Assembly (NCBI RefSeq): GCF_900167455.1
Contig: NZ_FUWJ01000002.1
Location: forward strand, 682,305-746,304
Direction: 5' to 3'
Source: Enhydrobacter aerosaccus
GTDB taxonomy: Bacteria > Pseudomonadota > Alphaproteobacteria > Reyranellales > Reyranellaceae
Length of the DNA stretch: 64,000 nucleotides
Position numbers and translations under genes: made by a program. Below the pieces are notes generated by a model, which saw only the letters and a program-made list of their open reading frames with translations, did no database searches and had not been told where the DNA came from. Within the stretch, counting starts at the first letter, position 1. Each line of letters opens with the position of its first letter. Below are positions 17,917 through 27,607 of the stretch, one piece after another.

Positions 17917-19397
17917 TGACGGCCGCAATCAAGGCGCGTGCCCTGATGATCCAGGGCACGGGTTCCGATGTCGGCAAGTCGTTGATCGTCGCGGGACTGG
18001 CCCGTGTCTTCACGCGGCGCGGCTTGCGCGTCCGTCCCTTCAAGCCGCAGAACATGTCCAACAATGCCGCCGTGACTGCCGATGGCGGCGAGATTGGCCG
18101 CGCGCAGGCACTGCAGGCGCGCGCCGCCCGGGTGATGCCGAGCGTGCACATGAATCCCGTGCTGCTGAAACCCCAGAGCGACCTCGGCTCGCAGGTCGTT
18201 GTGCAGGGCAAGGTCGTAGGCAATGCCAAGGCCCGTGAGTATCAGGCGCTGAAGCCCAGCCTGATGGCGGCCGTGCTCGACAGTTTCGCCCGACTTGGCG
18301 CCGAGGCCGATCTCGTTCTCGTCGAGGGTGCGGGCTCGGCGTCCGAGATCAATCTGCGCGCGGCCGACATCGCCAACATGGGCTTTGCGCGCGCCGCCGA
18401 CGTCCCCGTGGTGCTCGTCGGCGATATCGATCGCGGCGGCGTTATCGCGAGTCTGGTCGGCACGCGTGAAGTCATCGATCGGGCCGACGCGGCAATGATC
18501 GAGGGATTCATCGTCAATCGCTTCCGCGGCGATCCATCGCTGTTCGCCGACGGCATGAGGATGATCGCCGAGCGCACGGGCTGGAAGGCGCTCGGCCTCG
18601 TGCCGCACTTCGAGGCAGCGCATCGCCTGCCGGCGGAGGACGCCCTCGGCCTACCGATGAATCGGGATGACCACGGCCTGAAGATTGCCGTCCTCGCCTA
18701 TCCCCGTATCGCCAATTTCGATGATTTCGACCCGCTGCGCCTCGAACCGTCGGTCGACTTGGTGTTCGTGCGCCCGGGGGAGGCTATTCCCGGCGACGCG
18801 CGCCTCGTCATCCTGCCTGGCTCCAAGGCCACGATTGCCGACCTCACGGCGCTACGCGACGCCGGCTGGGACATCGACCTCAAAGCGCACCTCCGGCGCG
18901 GTGGTCACGTGCTCGGCATCTGCGGCGGCTACCAGATGCTCGGCCGCACGGTGGCAGATCCACACGGCATCGAGGGACCACCCGCCACCGTGGAGGGATT
19001 GGATCTGCTTGCCGTGGACACGGTCCTGGAGGGTGACAAGGTGCTGATCGAGATCGCGGGCCATACGGTGGAAGGCATCCCCTTCAAGGGATACGAGATG
19101 CATGTCGGCCGGACGACCGGCGCCATCGCCCCCCTCCTCCAGCTGGGAAACGACCATGATCGGGGCGCGGTCAGCCCTGACGGACGGATCGCCGGTTGCT
19201 ACATCCACGGCCTGCTGAGCGACGATCGGCAACGTCGACACTGGCTGGAACGGATCGGCGGCAAGCCCTCGGCATTCAACTACGAAGCCGATGTCGATGC
19301 CACGCTCGACCTGCTCGCCGATCATCTCGAAAAGCATATCGATTGCGACCGGCTGCAGGCAATCGCGCGTGTCCCCCAGCTCAAATCAATACGCTGA
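17916..19397 (+). CDS. cobQ: Cobyric acid synthase (CobQ)
   Basis: Glutamine- and ATP-dependent amidation of side chains b, d, e and g of adenosylcobyrinic acid a,c-diamide. The protein is 493 residues. The N-terminal domain has '[20 protein letters not shown]' and '[20 protein letters not shown]'. The C-terminal class I amidotransferase domain has '[11 protein letters not shown]', the nucleophile elbow '[10 protein letters not shown]' and 'GYEMHVGRT'. It is translationally coupled to cobO, and its last 17 bases overlap the convergent cobD gene. Confidence 0.95.
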   Translation: MTAAIKARALMIQGTGSDVGKSLIVAGLARVFTRRGLRVRPFKPQNMSNNAAVTADGGEIGRAQALQARAARVMPSVHMNPVLLKPQSDLGSQVVVQGKVVGNAKAREYQALKPSLMAAVLDSFARLGAEADLVLVEGAGSASEINLRAADIANMGFARAADVPVVLVGDIDRGGVIASLVGTREVIDRADAAMIEGFIVNRFRGDPSLFADGMRMIAERTGWKALGLVPHFEAAHRLPAEDALGLPMNRDDHGLKIAVLAYPRIANFDDFDPLRLEPSVDLVFVRPGEAIPGDARLVILPGSKATIADLTALRDAGWDIDLKAHLRRGGHVLGICGGYQMLGRTVADPHGIEGPPATVEGLDLLAVDTVLEGDKVLIEIAGHTVEGIPFKGYEMHVGRTTGAIAPLLQLGNDHDRGAVSPDGRIAGCYIHGLLSDDRQRRHWLERIGGKPSAFNYEADVDATLDLLADHLEKHIDCDRLQAIARVPQLKSIR

Positions 19398-20355
19398 GTG
19401 CCAGGACAACGCCGAGTGCCGCTAACTGGAAACCGCAGGCCGTACGGTACAGGACGAGCGCCGAGCGGATATCGCTTGCCGCGACGCGCGTCCTGCCGTC
19501 TCCCATCCAGGGCGCGTCGATCTTTTCTCCGTCGTAACTGCGCGGCCCCATGAGCCGTATGCCGAGCGCACCAGCCATCGCCGCTTCGGGCCATCCTGCA
19601 TTGGGCGAATCGTGCTGGCGCGCGTCCCGCAGAGTCGTTGCCAATGATCGCCGAGCCGATAGACCGGGCAGCCACAAAGCGCCCAGCACGAGCCACAGAG
19701 CCGACAGGCGCGACGCCGGCAGGTTGGCCAGATCGTCGCTGCGGGCAGCGGCCCATCCGAAATGCAGATAGCGCTGGGTCTTGTGGCCGATCATGCTGTC
19801 GGCGGTATTGATCGCCTTGTAGGCCAACGCGCCAGGCAAGCCGGCGACGGCAAGCCAGAACAAGGGCGCAACGATGCCGTCGGAGAAGCTCTCGGCCAGG
19901 CTCTCGATCGCGGCACGGCTGACGCCCGCCTCATCCAACTCGTTGGTGTCCCGCCCGACGATCATCGCGACAGCCTGGCGCCCGGCGAGCAGACCGCGCG
20001 CTTCCAGGGCGTCCGCCACCGCCGTCACGTGGGTATCGAGGCTGCGCTGGGCCAGCAGCGTGCTGGCGACGACGGCCAAGACGATGAAGGCCAAAGCCGC
20101 GGGCAGCAGAAGATGAAGTACCCTCGAAATCAGAACACCAATGACCGCCGCGCCCGCGATCAGCACCAGCATCAAGACGATACCGTGCACTCTTTGCTGC
20201 AGTTCGGAGTGCTCCTCGGAATTCCACGTCTTGTCGCCCCATGTTATGACGCGCGCGATCCAGGTGACGGGATGGCCGATAGTACGGAAGACAAGATTGG
20301 GATAGCCGACGACGGATTCGATGAAGGCGGCAAGAAGAGCAAGACCGACGGACAT
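19381..20355 (-). CDS. cobD: Adenosylcobinamide-phosphate synthase (CobD, equals CbiB)
   Basis: Integral membrane enzyme that attaches aminopropanol (phosphate) to adenosylcobyric acid. The protein is 324 residues with several membrane helices. '[19 protein letters not shown]' at the N-terminus, '[20 protein letters not shown]', '[16 protein letters not shown]' and '[14 protein letters not shown]' are the CbiB family signatures. The ATG at 20355 is preferred because the family begins near this point. It is convergent and overlapping with cobQ and divergent from cobC, with 41 bases between the starts. The name follows Pseudomonas denitrificans usage. Confidence 0.94.
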   Translation of the reverse strand: MSVGLALLAAFIESVVGYPNLVFRTIGHPVTWIARVITWGDKTWNSEEHSELQQRVHGIVLMLVLIAGAAVIGVLISRVLHLLLPAALAFIVLAVVASTLLAQRSLDTHVTAVADALEARGLLAGRQAVAMIVGRDTNELDEAGVSRAAIESLAESFSDGIVAPLFWLAVAGLPGALAYKAINTADSMIGHKTQRYLHFGWAAARSDDLANLPASRLSALWLVLGALWLPGLSARRSLATTLRDARQHDSPNAGWPEAAMAGALGIRLMGPRSYDGEKIDAPWMGDGRTRVAASDIRSALVLYRTACGFQLAALGVVLALSVLI

Positions 20356-20396
20356 GGCGCTGTGCCTATCATGGGCAACGCGATCGTCAAACTGAC

Positions 20397-21374
20397 ATGA
20401 GGGCCGTCCTGCATGGCGGCGACCTGAGCGCCGCCCGCCGCCGCCACCCGGATGCGCCGCAGCCATGGCTCGATCTGTCGACGGGCATCAATCCGGTCGC
20501 CTACCCGGTCGGCACAATCGCCGGCGATATGTGGTCGCGCCTGCCCGACGGCGAGCAGGAGCGGGCGCTCATCGCCGCCGCCGCGCGTCGCTATGGCGTC
20601 GCCGAGCCCGCGCGTCTGGTGGCTGCGCCGGGAACGCAGGCCTTGATCCAGCTCCTACCCCGTCTCGTCGCGCCGTCGCGCGTGGCGATCGTCGGCCCCA
20701 CCTACGAAGAGCATCAGGTGGCCTGGCGCCGCCAGGGGCACGATGTCCGGATCGTTGCCGACATGGCCGATGCCGCCACCGCCGACGTCATCGTGGTGGT
20801 GAACCCCGATAATCCGACGGGACGGCTCCTGGCTCGGACCGAGCTGCGGGCGCCGCGAACGCTGCTGGTCGTGGACGAAGCCTTCATCGACTTTCTGCCT
20901 GCCACGGCGAGCGTGTCAGGGACATTGCCGCCGCGAACGGTGGTCCTTCGCTCCTTTGGCAAGACCTACGGCCTGGGCGGCCTGCGCCTGGGTTTCGCCA
21001 TCGCCGAACCGGACCTCGCGGCCCGTCTGCGCGACGAGCTTGGACCCTGGGTCGTTTCTGGTCCCGCCCTGGCGGTCGGTCGCACCGCGCTATTGGACAA
21101 TATGTGGTTGCAAGCCACGAAGGAGCGCCTCGAAGAAGATGGCCGACGCCTCGACGCCATCCTGACGGCAGCCGGATTCAAGCCGCTGGGCGGGACGCAT
21201 CTCTTTCGTCTGGTCGAACAGGCTGACGCCCCGATCATCGTTCAGCGCCTCGGCGAACACGGCATCCATGTCCGCTCCTTCATGCGACAGCCACAGTGGC
21301 TGCGCTTTGGCCTGCCGGGAGACGACGCGGCGTTTAGACGCCTCGCCGCCGCCCTTGGCACACTCGCATCGTGA
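20397..21374 (+). CDS. cobC: Threonine-phosphate decarboxylase-like aminotransferase (CobC)
   Basis: PLP-dependent class I/II aminotransferase-fold enzyme making (R)-1-amino-2-propanol O-phosphate for the nucleotide loop. The protein is 325 residues. 'HGGDLSAARRRHP' with 'WLDLSTGINP' is the CobC/CobD N-terminal signature. 'NPDNPTGR' and 'VVDEAFIDF' form the PLP pocket, and the Schiff-base lysine is in 'LRSFGKTYGLGGLRLGF' (about residue 188). It is the last recognisable cobalamin gene on this side. Confidence 0.92.
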   Translation: MRAVLHGGDLSAARRRHPDAPQPWLDLSTGINPVAYPVGTIAGDMWSRLPDGEQERALIAAAARRYGVAEPARLVAAPGTQALIQLLPRLVAPSRVAIVGPTYEEHQVAWRRQGHDVRIVADMADAATADVIVVVNPDNPTGRLLARTELRAPRTLLVVDEAFIDFLPATASVSGTLPPRTVVLRSFGKTYGLGGLRLGFAIAEPDLAARLRDELGPWVVSGPALAVGRTALLDNMWLQATKERLEEDGRRLDAILTAAGFKPLGGTHLFRLVEQADAPIIVQRLGEHGIHVRSFMRQPQWLRFGLPGDDAAFRRLAAALGTLAS

Positions 21375-21471
21375 CGGTTCGATAAGCAATCTCGCGCTCG
21401 ACACGAGATCGCCTCATGCGACGCTGCCGCAAAACTTTGGCGTCTCGGACCCTGGCTAGGTAAGGTCGGCC

Positions 21472-22437
21472 ATGGCAGATCTGAACGATAGAATTCTTGC
21501 GCTGGCAGGCGGCGTGGGCGGCGCCAAGCTCGCCCTGGGGCTGGCCGGCGAATTGCCACCCGACGCGCTGACGGTCGTCGTCAATACGGCGGACGATTTC
21601 GACCATCTCGGCCTCAGCATTTCCCCCGATCTCGATACGGTCATGTACACGCTGGCCGGAGTCGCCAACCCCGAGACGGGCTGGGGCCGCCGTCAGGAGA
21701 CCTGGACGGTCATGGAAGCGCTGGGGCAGCTTGGCGGAGAGACCTGGTTTCGTCTCGGCGACAAGGATCTCGCCACGCATATCGAACGCACACGCCGGCT
21801 GCGGACCGGAGAGACGCTGTCGGCCGTCACCCGAGATCTTGCCCGACGGCTCGGCGTCAGGTGCGCCATCGTCCCGATGACCGACGATGCAGTCCGCACT
21901 ATCGTCACCACCGACCAGGGCGATCTCGCCTTCCAGGACTGGTTCGTGCGTTTGCACTGCGAGCCCGCCGTTCGCAGCCTCCACTTTGCGGGCGCGGCGA
22001 CAGCCACGCCGCACCCCGTGCTCCAAGATCCCCCCGACCTGCGCGGCATTGTCATCTGCCCGTCCAATCCCTTCGTCAGCGTCGCGCCGATCCTTGCCGT
22101 TCCCGGCGTGCGGGACATGATCGAACGGCTGAAGGTTCCCAAGGTCGCTGTTACGCCCATCGTCGGCGGGCAGGCCATCAAAGGACCGGCCGCGAAAATG
22201 CTGGCCGAGCTTGGCCACGATGTTTCCGCGCTCGGCGTGGCACGTTACTATAAGGGCCTGATCGATGGCTTCGTGCTCGATCAGGCCGACGCAGGGCTCG
22301 CCCCCGCCATCGAGGCGTTGGGCATCGAGGTGCAGGTAACGGATACCATGATGCGCAACGACCTCGACAAACGCCGGCTCGCTGCGTCGACCCTCGATTT
22401 CGTGGACGCCCTCGCCCGCTCTCTGCAACACTCCTGA
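21472..22437 (+). CDS. cofD: 2-phospho-L-lactate transferase-type enzyme of F420 synthesis (CofD/FbiA)
   Basis: Transfers the phospho-lactyl (or phosphoenolpyruvyl/phosphoglyceryl) moiety from its GDP-activated form to the deazaflavin Fo, giving F420-0 or a variant. The protein is 321 residues. The N-terminal '[17 protein letters not shown]', '[20 protein letters not shown]', 'GWGRRQETW' and '[12 protein letters not shown]' are highly specific for CofD. It is first in a cofD-cofC-fbiC run, 97 bases after cobC; a promoter probably lies there but none is clear. Confidence 0.93.
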   Translation: MADLNDRILALAGGVGGAKLALGLAGELPPDALTVVVNTADDFDHLGLSISPDLDTVMYTLAGVANPETGWGRRQETWTVMEALGQLGGETWFRLGDKDLATHIERTRRLRTGETLSAVTRDLARRLGVRCAIVPMTDDAVRTIVTTDQGDLAFQDWFVRLHCEPAVRSLHFAGAATATPHPVLQDPPDLRGIVICPSNPFVSVAPILAVPGVRDMIERLKVPKVAVTPIVGGQAIKGPAAKMLAELGHDVSALGVARYYKGLIDGFVLDQADAGLAPAIEALGIEVQVTDTMMRNDLDKRRLAASTLDFVDALARSLQHS

Positions 22438-22439
22438 CG

Positions 22440-23009
22440 ATGCTTGTCGCCGTCGTTCCAATGAAGGCCCTGGAACTCGCCAAGAGCCGCCTTGCCAGTG
22501 TGCTCGATCCGCCGCGGCGACGCGCCTTGGCCCAGCAGATGCTGGATCACGTGCTGGAGACGCTGCGCCGGGCAGGCGTCGAGCGCATTCATGTCGCGGG
22601 CAGCGATCGCGGCGAGGGCGATCTCAACGCCGATGCGGCGGCGGCGGCACGCCTTGTGGAAGCGGAGGGGGCTACCCAGCTTCTGCTGGTGACGGCGGAC
22701 CTGCCTTATCTCTGCGTTGAGGACATTGCTGCCATGATCGAGGCTGGACGGGAAAGCGCGGTGGTCATCGCCGAAGCCAAGGACGGCGGCACCAATGCCT
22801 TGCTGCTACGTCCGCCGACCATCCTGGGCTTTGCTTTCGCCACGCACCGTCCAAGCGCCGGATTGCATGCCGAACGCGCAAGGTCTACCGGTATCGAGCC
22901 GGCTTTCGTGCGCCGGCCCGGCCTGGCCCGCGACATCGACACCCCAGCCGATCTTGCCGCGCTCGTTTCCGATCACCCCGTGTATCGTGTGTTCCGCCAT
23001 GTCGCCTGA
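22440..23009 (+). CDS. cofC: 2-phospho-L-lactate (or PEP/3-PG) guanylyltransferase (CofC)
   Basis: Activates the three-carbon phospho-acid with GTP for CofD. The protein is 189 residues with the nucleotidyltransferase start 'VAVVPMKALELAKSRLA', 'LLVTADLPYL', 'AEAKDGGTNALLLRPP' and 'RPGLARDIDTPADL'. The substrate differs among organisms (2-phospholactate in archaea, PEP in mycobacteria, 3-phosphoglycerate in Paraburkholderia rhizoxinica) and cannot be told from the sequence by eye. It starts two bases after cofD, and its end overlaps fbiC by 11 bases. Confidence 0.9.
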   Translation: MLVAVVPMKALELAKSRLASVLDPPRRRALAQQMLDHVLETLRRAGVERIHVAGSDRGEGDLNADAAAAARLVEAEGATQLLLVTADLPYLCVEDIAAMIEAGRESAVVIAEAKDGGTNALLLRPPTILGFAFATHRPSAGLHAERARSTGIEPAFVRRPGLARDIDTPADLAALVSDHPVYRVFRHVA

Positions 23010-25413
23010 AGTCGAGCAAATCCTCGCCCAAGCCAGCGACCTGCCCAGCCTGATGCGGAAGGCGGCGGCGATTCGCGACGCCGCCTTCGGCGATCGCGTG
23101 ACCTTCTCCAAGAAGGTCTTCATTCCGCTCACGCATTTGTGCCGAGATACCTGCGGCTACTGCACGTTCGTCCATCCGCCCAAGCGCGGCGAAGCAGCGT
23201 ATCTCTCCCCCGATCAGGTCCTGGCGATAGCCCGCGCCGGCCAGGCGGCGGGCTGCGCCGAAGCGCTGTTCACGCTCGGCGACAAGCCGGAACTGAAATG
23301 GAAGCCGGCCGCCGAGGCACTCGCGACCATGGGATATGTGTCGACACTCGACTATCTGGCGGCCATGGCCGAGCTGGTCTTCAAGGAGACCGGTCTGCTG
23401 CCGCACCTCAATCCCGGCCTGATGGATGCCGACGATCTTGCCAAGCTGCGCCGTACATCGGTGTCGATGGGCATCATGCTGGAGAGTGTGGCCGCTCGAC
23501 TCTGCGAACGCGGCGGTCCGCATTTCGGCGCTCCCGACAAGGATCCGGCCGCCCGCCTCGCCACGATCCGCGCCGCGGGCAAGGCCAAGGTGCCTTTCAC
23601 CAGCGGCATCCTGATCGGCATCGGTGAAACCCGCGCCGAACGGATCGAAGCGCTGCTAGCTTTGCGCGATCTCCATCGCCTGTATGGTCATCTTCAGGAA
23701 ATCATCGTCCAGAATTTCAAGGCGAAGCCCGGCACGCGCATGGCCCAGGCGCCGGAGCCTTCGTTCGACGAACTGCTCTGGACCGTTTCCGTCGCCCGCC
23801 TGATCTTCGCGGACACGCTTTCCATCCAGGCGCCGCCGAACCTGCAGGAACCGGGCTACGGCCGACTTATCGAGGCCGGTATCGACGATTGGGGCGGCGT
23901 CTCGCCCGTAACACCCGACCATGTGAATCCGGAACGGCCTTGGCCGGCGCTCGATGCGCTGGCAGCCGAGAGTGCCAAACACGGCAAGGTGCTGACCGAA
24001 CGTCTGGCCGTCTATCCCCGCTATGTCCACGACAAGGCATGGATCGATCGCGCCTTGCGTCCGCGCGTGCTGACGATGAGCGAGGCCAGCGGCCTGCGGC
24101 GCGACAACGACTGGCGGCCTGGTCTTGTCATGGAGCTGCCGGACGCCGATGTCCGAACGCTGTCCCAGCCGGCCGTGCGGCCAAGCGACAGCCTCGCCCC
24201 CAGCATCGATCGCGCCATGCGAGGCGACGATCTCAACGAAGACGAGATCGTCCGCCTGTTCGCCGCACGCGGTGCCGACTTCGCCGCCGTGGCGCAGGCG
24301 GCCGACACGCTGCGCCGCGAGACCGTCGGCGACACGATCTCCTATGCCGTCGTGCGCAACATCAACTATACGAACATCTGCTATTTCCGCTGCGGCTTCT
24401 GCGCTTTCTCGAAAGGCAAGCTGGCCGCCAATCTGCGCGGTGCGCCGTACGACCTCACGGTCCAGGAAATCGTGCGCCGAGCCAAGGAGGCCTGGGATCG
24501 CGGCGCCACCGAAGTGTGCATGCAGGGCGGCATCCATCCCGACTATAGCGGCGAATACTATCTCGAGGTCTGCCGCGCGGTGCGCGAGGCAGTGCCCGGC
24601 ATGCATGTCCATGCCTTCTCGCCGCTCGAGGTCTGGCACGGCGCGACGACGCGCAACCGCTCGATTCCGGACTTCCTGACCGAACTGCGCGAGGCCGGCC
24701 TCGGCAGCCTGCCGGGAACGGCGGCGGAAGTCCTCGACGACGAGGTGCGCGACATCCTGTGCCCCGACAAGGTCTCGACACAGCAGTGGCTCGACATCAT
24801 GCGCGCCGCCCACAAAGCGGGCCTGCGTTCCACTGCCACCATCATGTTCGGACATGTCGACCGGCCCATCCATTGGGCGCGTCATCTGCTGCGCCTGCGC
24901 GACCTGCAGAAGGAGACGGGCGGCTTCACGGAGCTGGTGCCGCTCCCCTTCGTCGCCGCCGAAGCGCCGATCGCGCTCAAGGGCGAGGCGCGGCTGGGGC
25001 CGACTTTCCGCGAGGCCGTGCTGATGCACTCGATCGGCCGCCTGGCGCTGCACCCGCACATTCCCAACATCCAGACTTCGTGGGTGAAGATGGGCATCGA
25101 GGGCGCCCGGCATTGCCTGAATGCCGGTGCCAACGATCTTGGCGGCACGCTGATGAACGAATCGATTACGCGCGCCGCCGGCGCCGAGCATGGCGAGGAG
25201 CTTCCGCCCGACGCGATGGAAGGCCTGATCGCGAGCCTCGGCCGGGTCTCACGCATCCGCACCACGCTCTACGCCGACGCCGATGCCGAGCGTCATCTGG
25301 CGGCACACAGCGCCCAGCCCCTGGAACCGATCACGCTCGAAATCGCGACCCGCTGGGCCGGCCCCGCGACGGAACAGGACAAGCGCCGCAATCTGCCCCG
25401 TCCGCGAGCCTGA
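22999..25413 (+). CDS. fbiC: Bifunctional Fo synthase (FbiC, fused CofG-CofH)
   Basis: Makes the deazaflavin chromophore Fo from tyrosine and the flavin precursor 5-amino-6-ribitylamino-uracil using two radical SAM modules. The protein is 804 residues. The first module has the CX3CX2C cluster 'CRDTCGYC' (Cys48, Cys52, Cys55), and the second has 'CYFRCGFC' (Cys461, Cys465, Cys468). Both have the typical downstream segments 'EIIVQNFKAKPGT' and 'GGIHPDYSGEYYL'. The fusion is the actinobacterial form, whereas archaea carry separate CofG and CofH. The ATG at 22999 overlaps the end of cofC. A perfect hairpin follows the stop. Confidence 0.96.
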   Translation: MSPEVEQILAQASDLPSLMRKAAAIRDAAFGDRVTFSKKVFIPLTHLCRDTCGYCTFVHPPKRGEAAYLSPDQVLAIARAGQAAGCAEALFTLGDKPELKWKPAAEALATMGYVSTLDYLAAMAELVFKETGLLPHLNPGLMDADDLAKLRRTSVSMGIMLESVAARLCERGGPHFGAPDKDPAARLATIRAAGKAKVPFTSGILIGIGETRAERIEALLALRDLHRLYGHLQEIIVQNFKAKPGTRMAQAPEPSFDELLWTVSVARLIFADTLSIQAPPNLQEPGYGRLIEAGIDDWGGVSPVTPDHVNPERPWPALDALAAESAKHGKVLTERLAVYPRYVHDKAWIDRALRPRVLTMSEASGLRRDNDWRPGLVMELPDADVRTLSQPAVRPSDSLAPSIDRAMRGDDLNEDEIVRLFAARGADFAAVAQAADTLRRETVGDTISYAVVRNINYTNICYFRCGFCAFSKGKLAANLRGAPYDLTVQEIVRRAKEAWDRGATEVCMQGGIHPDYSGEYYLEVCRAVREAVPGMHVHAFSPLEVWHGATTRNRSIPDFLTELREAGLGSLPGTAAEVLDDEVRDILCPDKVSTQQWLDIMRAAHKAGLRSTATIMFGHVDRPIHWARHLLRLRDLQKETGGFTELVPLPFVAAEAPIALKGEARLGPTFREAVLMHSIGRLALHPHIPNIQTSWVKMGIEGARHCLNAGANDLGGTLMNESITRAAGAEHGEELPPDAMEGLIASLGRVSRIRTTLYADADAERHLAAHSAQPLEPITLEIATRWAGPATEQDKRRNLPRPRA

Positions 25414-25434
25414 CGCTCAACCTTCGGCGCTTCT

Positions 25435-25465
25435 CGTCACCCCGAGCGCCGCGCCCGGGGTGACG
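25435..25465. terminator. Perfect hairpin between convergent fbiC and livK genes
   Basis: A 10-bp perfect stem (CGTCACCCCG / CGGGGTGACG) with an 11-base loop lies between two convergent genes. There is no T-run on either side, so it is either a weak bidirectional terminator or a dispersed palindromic element. Confidence 0.4.
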
Positions 25466-25484
25466 GCCATGGTTTAGGATCGCG

Positions 25485-26624
25485 CTACTTCACCTCGACG
25501 ATATCGGCGACGGCGACCTTCCGGTTCTTCACCGTCTGCAGCACGACATAGTGACCCATCGAGTTGTGGTCGTCGAAGGTCACGGTCTTGCCCAGGAGGT
25601 TGTCGATCTTGACCTTACGCATGGCCTCCATGACCTTCTGCCCGTCGGTGCTGTTCGCATCCTTGATCGCCTGCGCGATGATGCGGATGCACTGGTAGCC
25701 GGCCCAGGTCTGCAGGTAGGGCTCTGACTTGTACTTGGCCTTGATCTTCTCGACGAACGCCTTGTTCAGGGGATCGTCCACCGTAGCATTGTAGACCCAG
25801 GCGCTGATCGAGTTCTCCATGCCCCCGGCCTCGATGATGGGCTGGTTGCGGCCGCCCAGTTCGACACGGCCGGTATAGGGAATGTGCAAGCCGAGCTGCA
25901 TCGCCTGGCGGAGAAAGTTGATCGAATCGCCGCCCAACTGGAACGTCGCGATCGCGTCCGGGCGCAATTGCTGCAAGCGGGTCAGCAGGCTGGTGAAGTC
26001 CGGCGTGTTCTGCGGCGGAAAGTCGGTCGATACGATCTTCACGCCGGCCTTGTCGGCAACGGCCTTGAAGGCGTCTGCTCCACCGCGTCCGAAGTCGGTG
26101 TCTTCGCCCACGATCGAGACCGTCTTGAAAAGCTTCTTCTGACCGAGATAGATGCCGAGCGCATCCATCATGGCGCTGTCGGACGGGCTGATGCGAAATG
26201 CGTATTCGTTACGCCCCGGACCGGCCAGCTCGGTGATCTGTGGGTTGGAGGCGATGCCTGTGATCATCGGGATCTTGGCATCGGCGATGATCTTCATCGT
26301 GGCGAGATGAACCGAGCTGCAATGCGCGCCCTCGATCGCGACGACCTTGGCCTCCACGAGCTTGTTGGCGACGTTCACCCCTTCCGAGGGATTGCACTTG
26401 TTGTCGAGCACCATCAGCTCGACCTTGCGCCCGCCGAGCAGGCCGCCCGCGGCGTTGATCTCGTCGACAGCGAGGTTGGCACCCCACATTTCCCATTCCG
26501 ACGCGACCGCGGCGGGACCGGTCTTGGGCGTCGAGACGCCGATCACGATCGGCTGCGCGAGGACCGGCCCGGCGCCCAACAAGAGAACGGCCGCAACCGC
26601 CGACAGCAATTTCCCCTTCATCAT
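25485..26624 (-). CDS. Branched-chain amino acid-type ABC transporter substrate-binding protein (LivK family)
   Basis: Periplasmic binding protein of the HAAT type, 379 residues. It has a signal peptide (MMKGKLL followed by a hydrophobic core and 'GPVLAQP' cleavage region). The mature part is typical: 'IVIGVSTPKTGPAA', 'DEINAAGGLLGGRKVELMVLDN' and 'PDFTSLLTRLQQLRPDAI'. The start overlaps the IclR regulator stop (ATGA), so regulator and receptor form one transcript, divergent from livHMGF. It is the likely receptor for that transporter. The ligand is unknown and could be an amide or other non-amino-acid compound given the hydantoinase genes nearby. Confidence 0.9.
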   Translation of the reverse strand: MMKGKLLSAVAAVLLLGAGPVLAQPIVIGVSTPKTGPAAVASEWEMWGANLAVDEINAAGGLLGGRKVELMVLDNKCNPSEGVNVANKLVEAKVVAIEGAHCSSVHLATMKIIADAKIPMITGIASNPQITELAGPGRNEYAFRISPSDSAMMDALGIYLGQKKLFKTVSIVGEDTDFGRGGADAFKAVADKAGVKIVSTDFPPQNTPDFTSLLTRLQQLRPDAIATFQLGGDSINFLRQAMQLGLHIPYTGRVELGGRNQPIIEAGGMENSISAWVYNATVDDPLNKAFVEKIKAKYKSEPYLQTWAGYQCIRIIAQAIKDANSTDGQKVMEAMRKVKIDNLLGKTVTFDDHNSMGHYVVLQTVKNRKVAVADIVEVK

Positions 26625-27496
26625 GTCCCTCCGCTCACACTCCCCAGGGTCAACAACGTAGCAGACGGCATGCCAAGCAAACGCGAGATGCGCAGGGCCG
26701 CCGCCGTCACCAGGGGCTCGACGCTCGCCAGCGTCAGGCCCGAATCGAGATACTTCGGAAACGCCACGCTCAGCGCCGCGATGACGGCACCGGTGCGATC
26801 GCAAATCGGCGCGCCGACCGAGAGCACGCCCGGAATATTCTCCTCGTTCACCAGCGCGAAGCCCTGACGCCGCACCTTGGCGAGCGAGGCGACGAGCATG
26901 CCGGGATCGGTGATCGTATGCGGCGTGATGGCAGTGAGCTTGCGCGGGCCGAGGACCTTGCGCGCCTCGCCATCGCTCAGCGATGCCAGCAGCACCTTGC
27001 CGGCACTGGTACTGTGCAACGGCATCTCGCTGCCCGGGCTGACCTTGATCGCGACCGGACCGTCGGCCTGCACCGCCAGCAGATAGATCGCACGTCCGCC
27101 GCGCAGGACCGAGACGAAACCGTTGAGGTGATGCTGGTGCGCCATCTGCTCGAGCTCGCGCCGTGCCGCGACGACATAGTCGAATGCGCCCTCGCCGCTC
27201 GCCCCCAGCGCCAGTGCGCGGTGGCCCAGGCGATAGCGCGCCGTGTCTCTGTTCTTCTCAAGGTAACCGCGACCGGCCAGGGAGCTCACCAGGCGCTGCA
27301 CGATGCTGGGGCTCAGGCTGCAGCGGCGCGCGAGTTCACGAACCCCCAGCTCCCCGCCTTCCGCCGCCACCGTTTCCAGCACGTCGAGTCCGCGTTCAAG
27401 AGACTGCGACCGCGCCCGCTTTTTGGGCTCGACACGCGCCGTTTGAGGCCGCGGTGCGAGGATCACACGCCGGCCCGGGTGCTTGGGCGCCGTCAT
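26621..27496 (-). CDS. IclR family transcriptional regulator
   Basis: Regulator of 291 residues. An Arg/Lys-rich tail (1-30) precedes the winged helix 'SLERGLDVLETVAAEGGELG' to 'GRGYLEKNRDTARYRLG' (about 32-95). The IclR effector domain follows with 'GSEMPLHSTSAGKVLLAS', 'ITDPGMLVASLAKVRRQGFA' and 'NEENIPGVLSVGAPI', a clear family match. It is divergent from livHMGF-hyuAB and co-transcribed with livK, so it most likely controls this uptake and degradation cluster in response to the substrate. An imperfect palindrome just upstream of its start (27503-27521) could be its operator. Confidence 0.9.
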   Translation of the reverse strand: MTAPKHPGRRVILAPRPQTARVEPKKRARSQSLERGLDVLETVAAEGGELGVRELARRCSLSPSIVQRLVSSLAGRGYLEKNRDTARYRLGHRALALGASGEGAFDYVVAARRELEQMAHQHHLNGFVSVLRGGRAIYLLAVQADGPVAIKVSPGSEMPLHSTSAGKVLLASLSDGEARKVLGPRKLTAITPHTITDPGMLVASLAKVRRQGFALVNEENIPGVLSVGAPICDRTGAVIAALSVAFPKYLDSGLTLASVEPLVTAAALRISRLLGMPSATLLTLGSVSGGT

Positions 27497-27502
27497 CTGG
27501 GC

Positions 27503-27521
27503 TGTGCCGTATATCGGTACA
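27503..27521. promoter_or_regulatory. Candidate IclR operator palindrome
   Basis: The sequence TGTGCCG-TATAT-CGGTACA is a 19-bp inverted repeat with one mismatch per arm pair. It lies 7 bases upstream of the IclR gene start, within the 111-base region shared with the divergent livH promoter. Its position suits autoregulation and control of the liv-hyu run. Confidence 0.35.
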
Positions 27522-27607
27522 TCGTTTCGATAGTTGCAGGGTCACAGGATTCGCGATTATCTGTCAACTGCCCTCCATGGTCCGGGATTTGCAGAGCCGC
27601 GACGACA

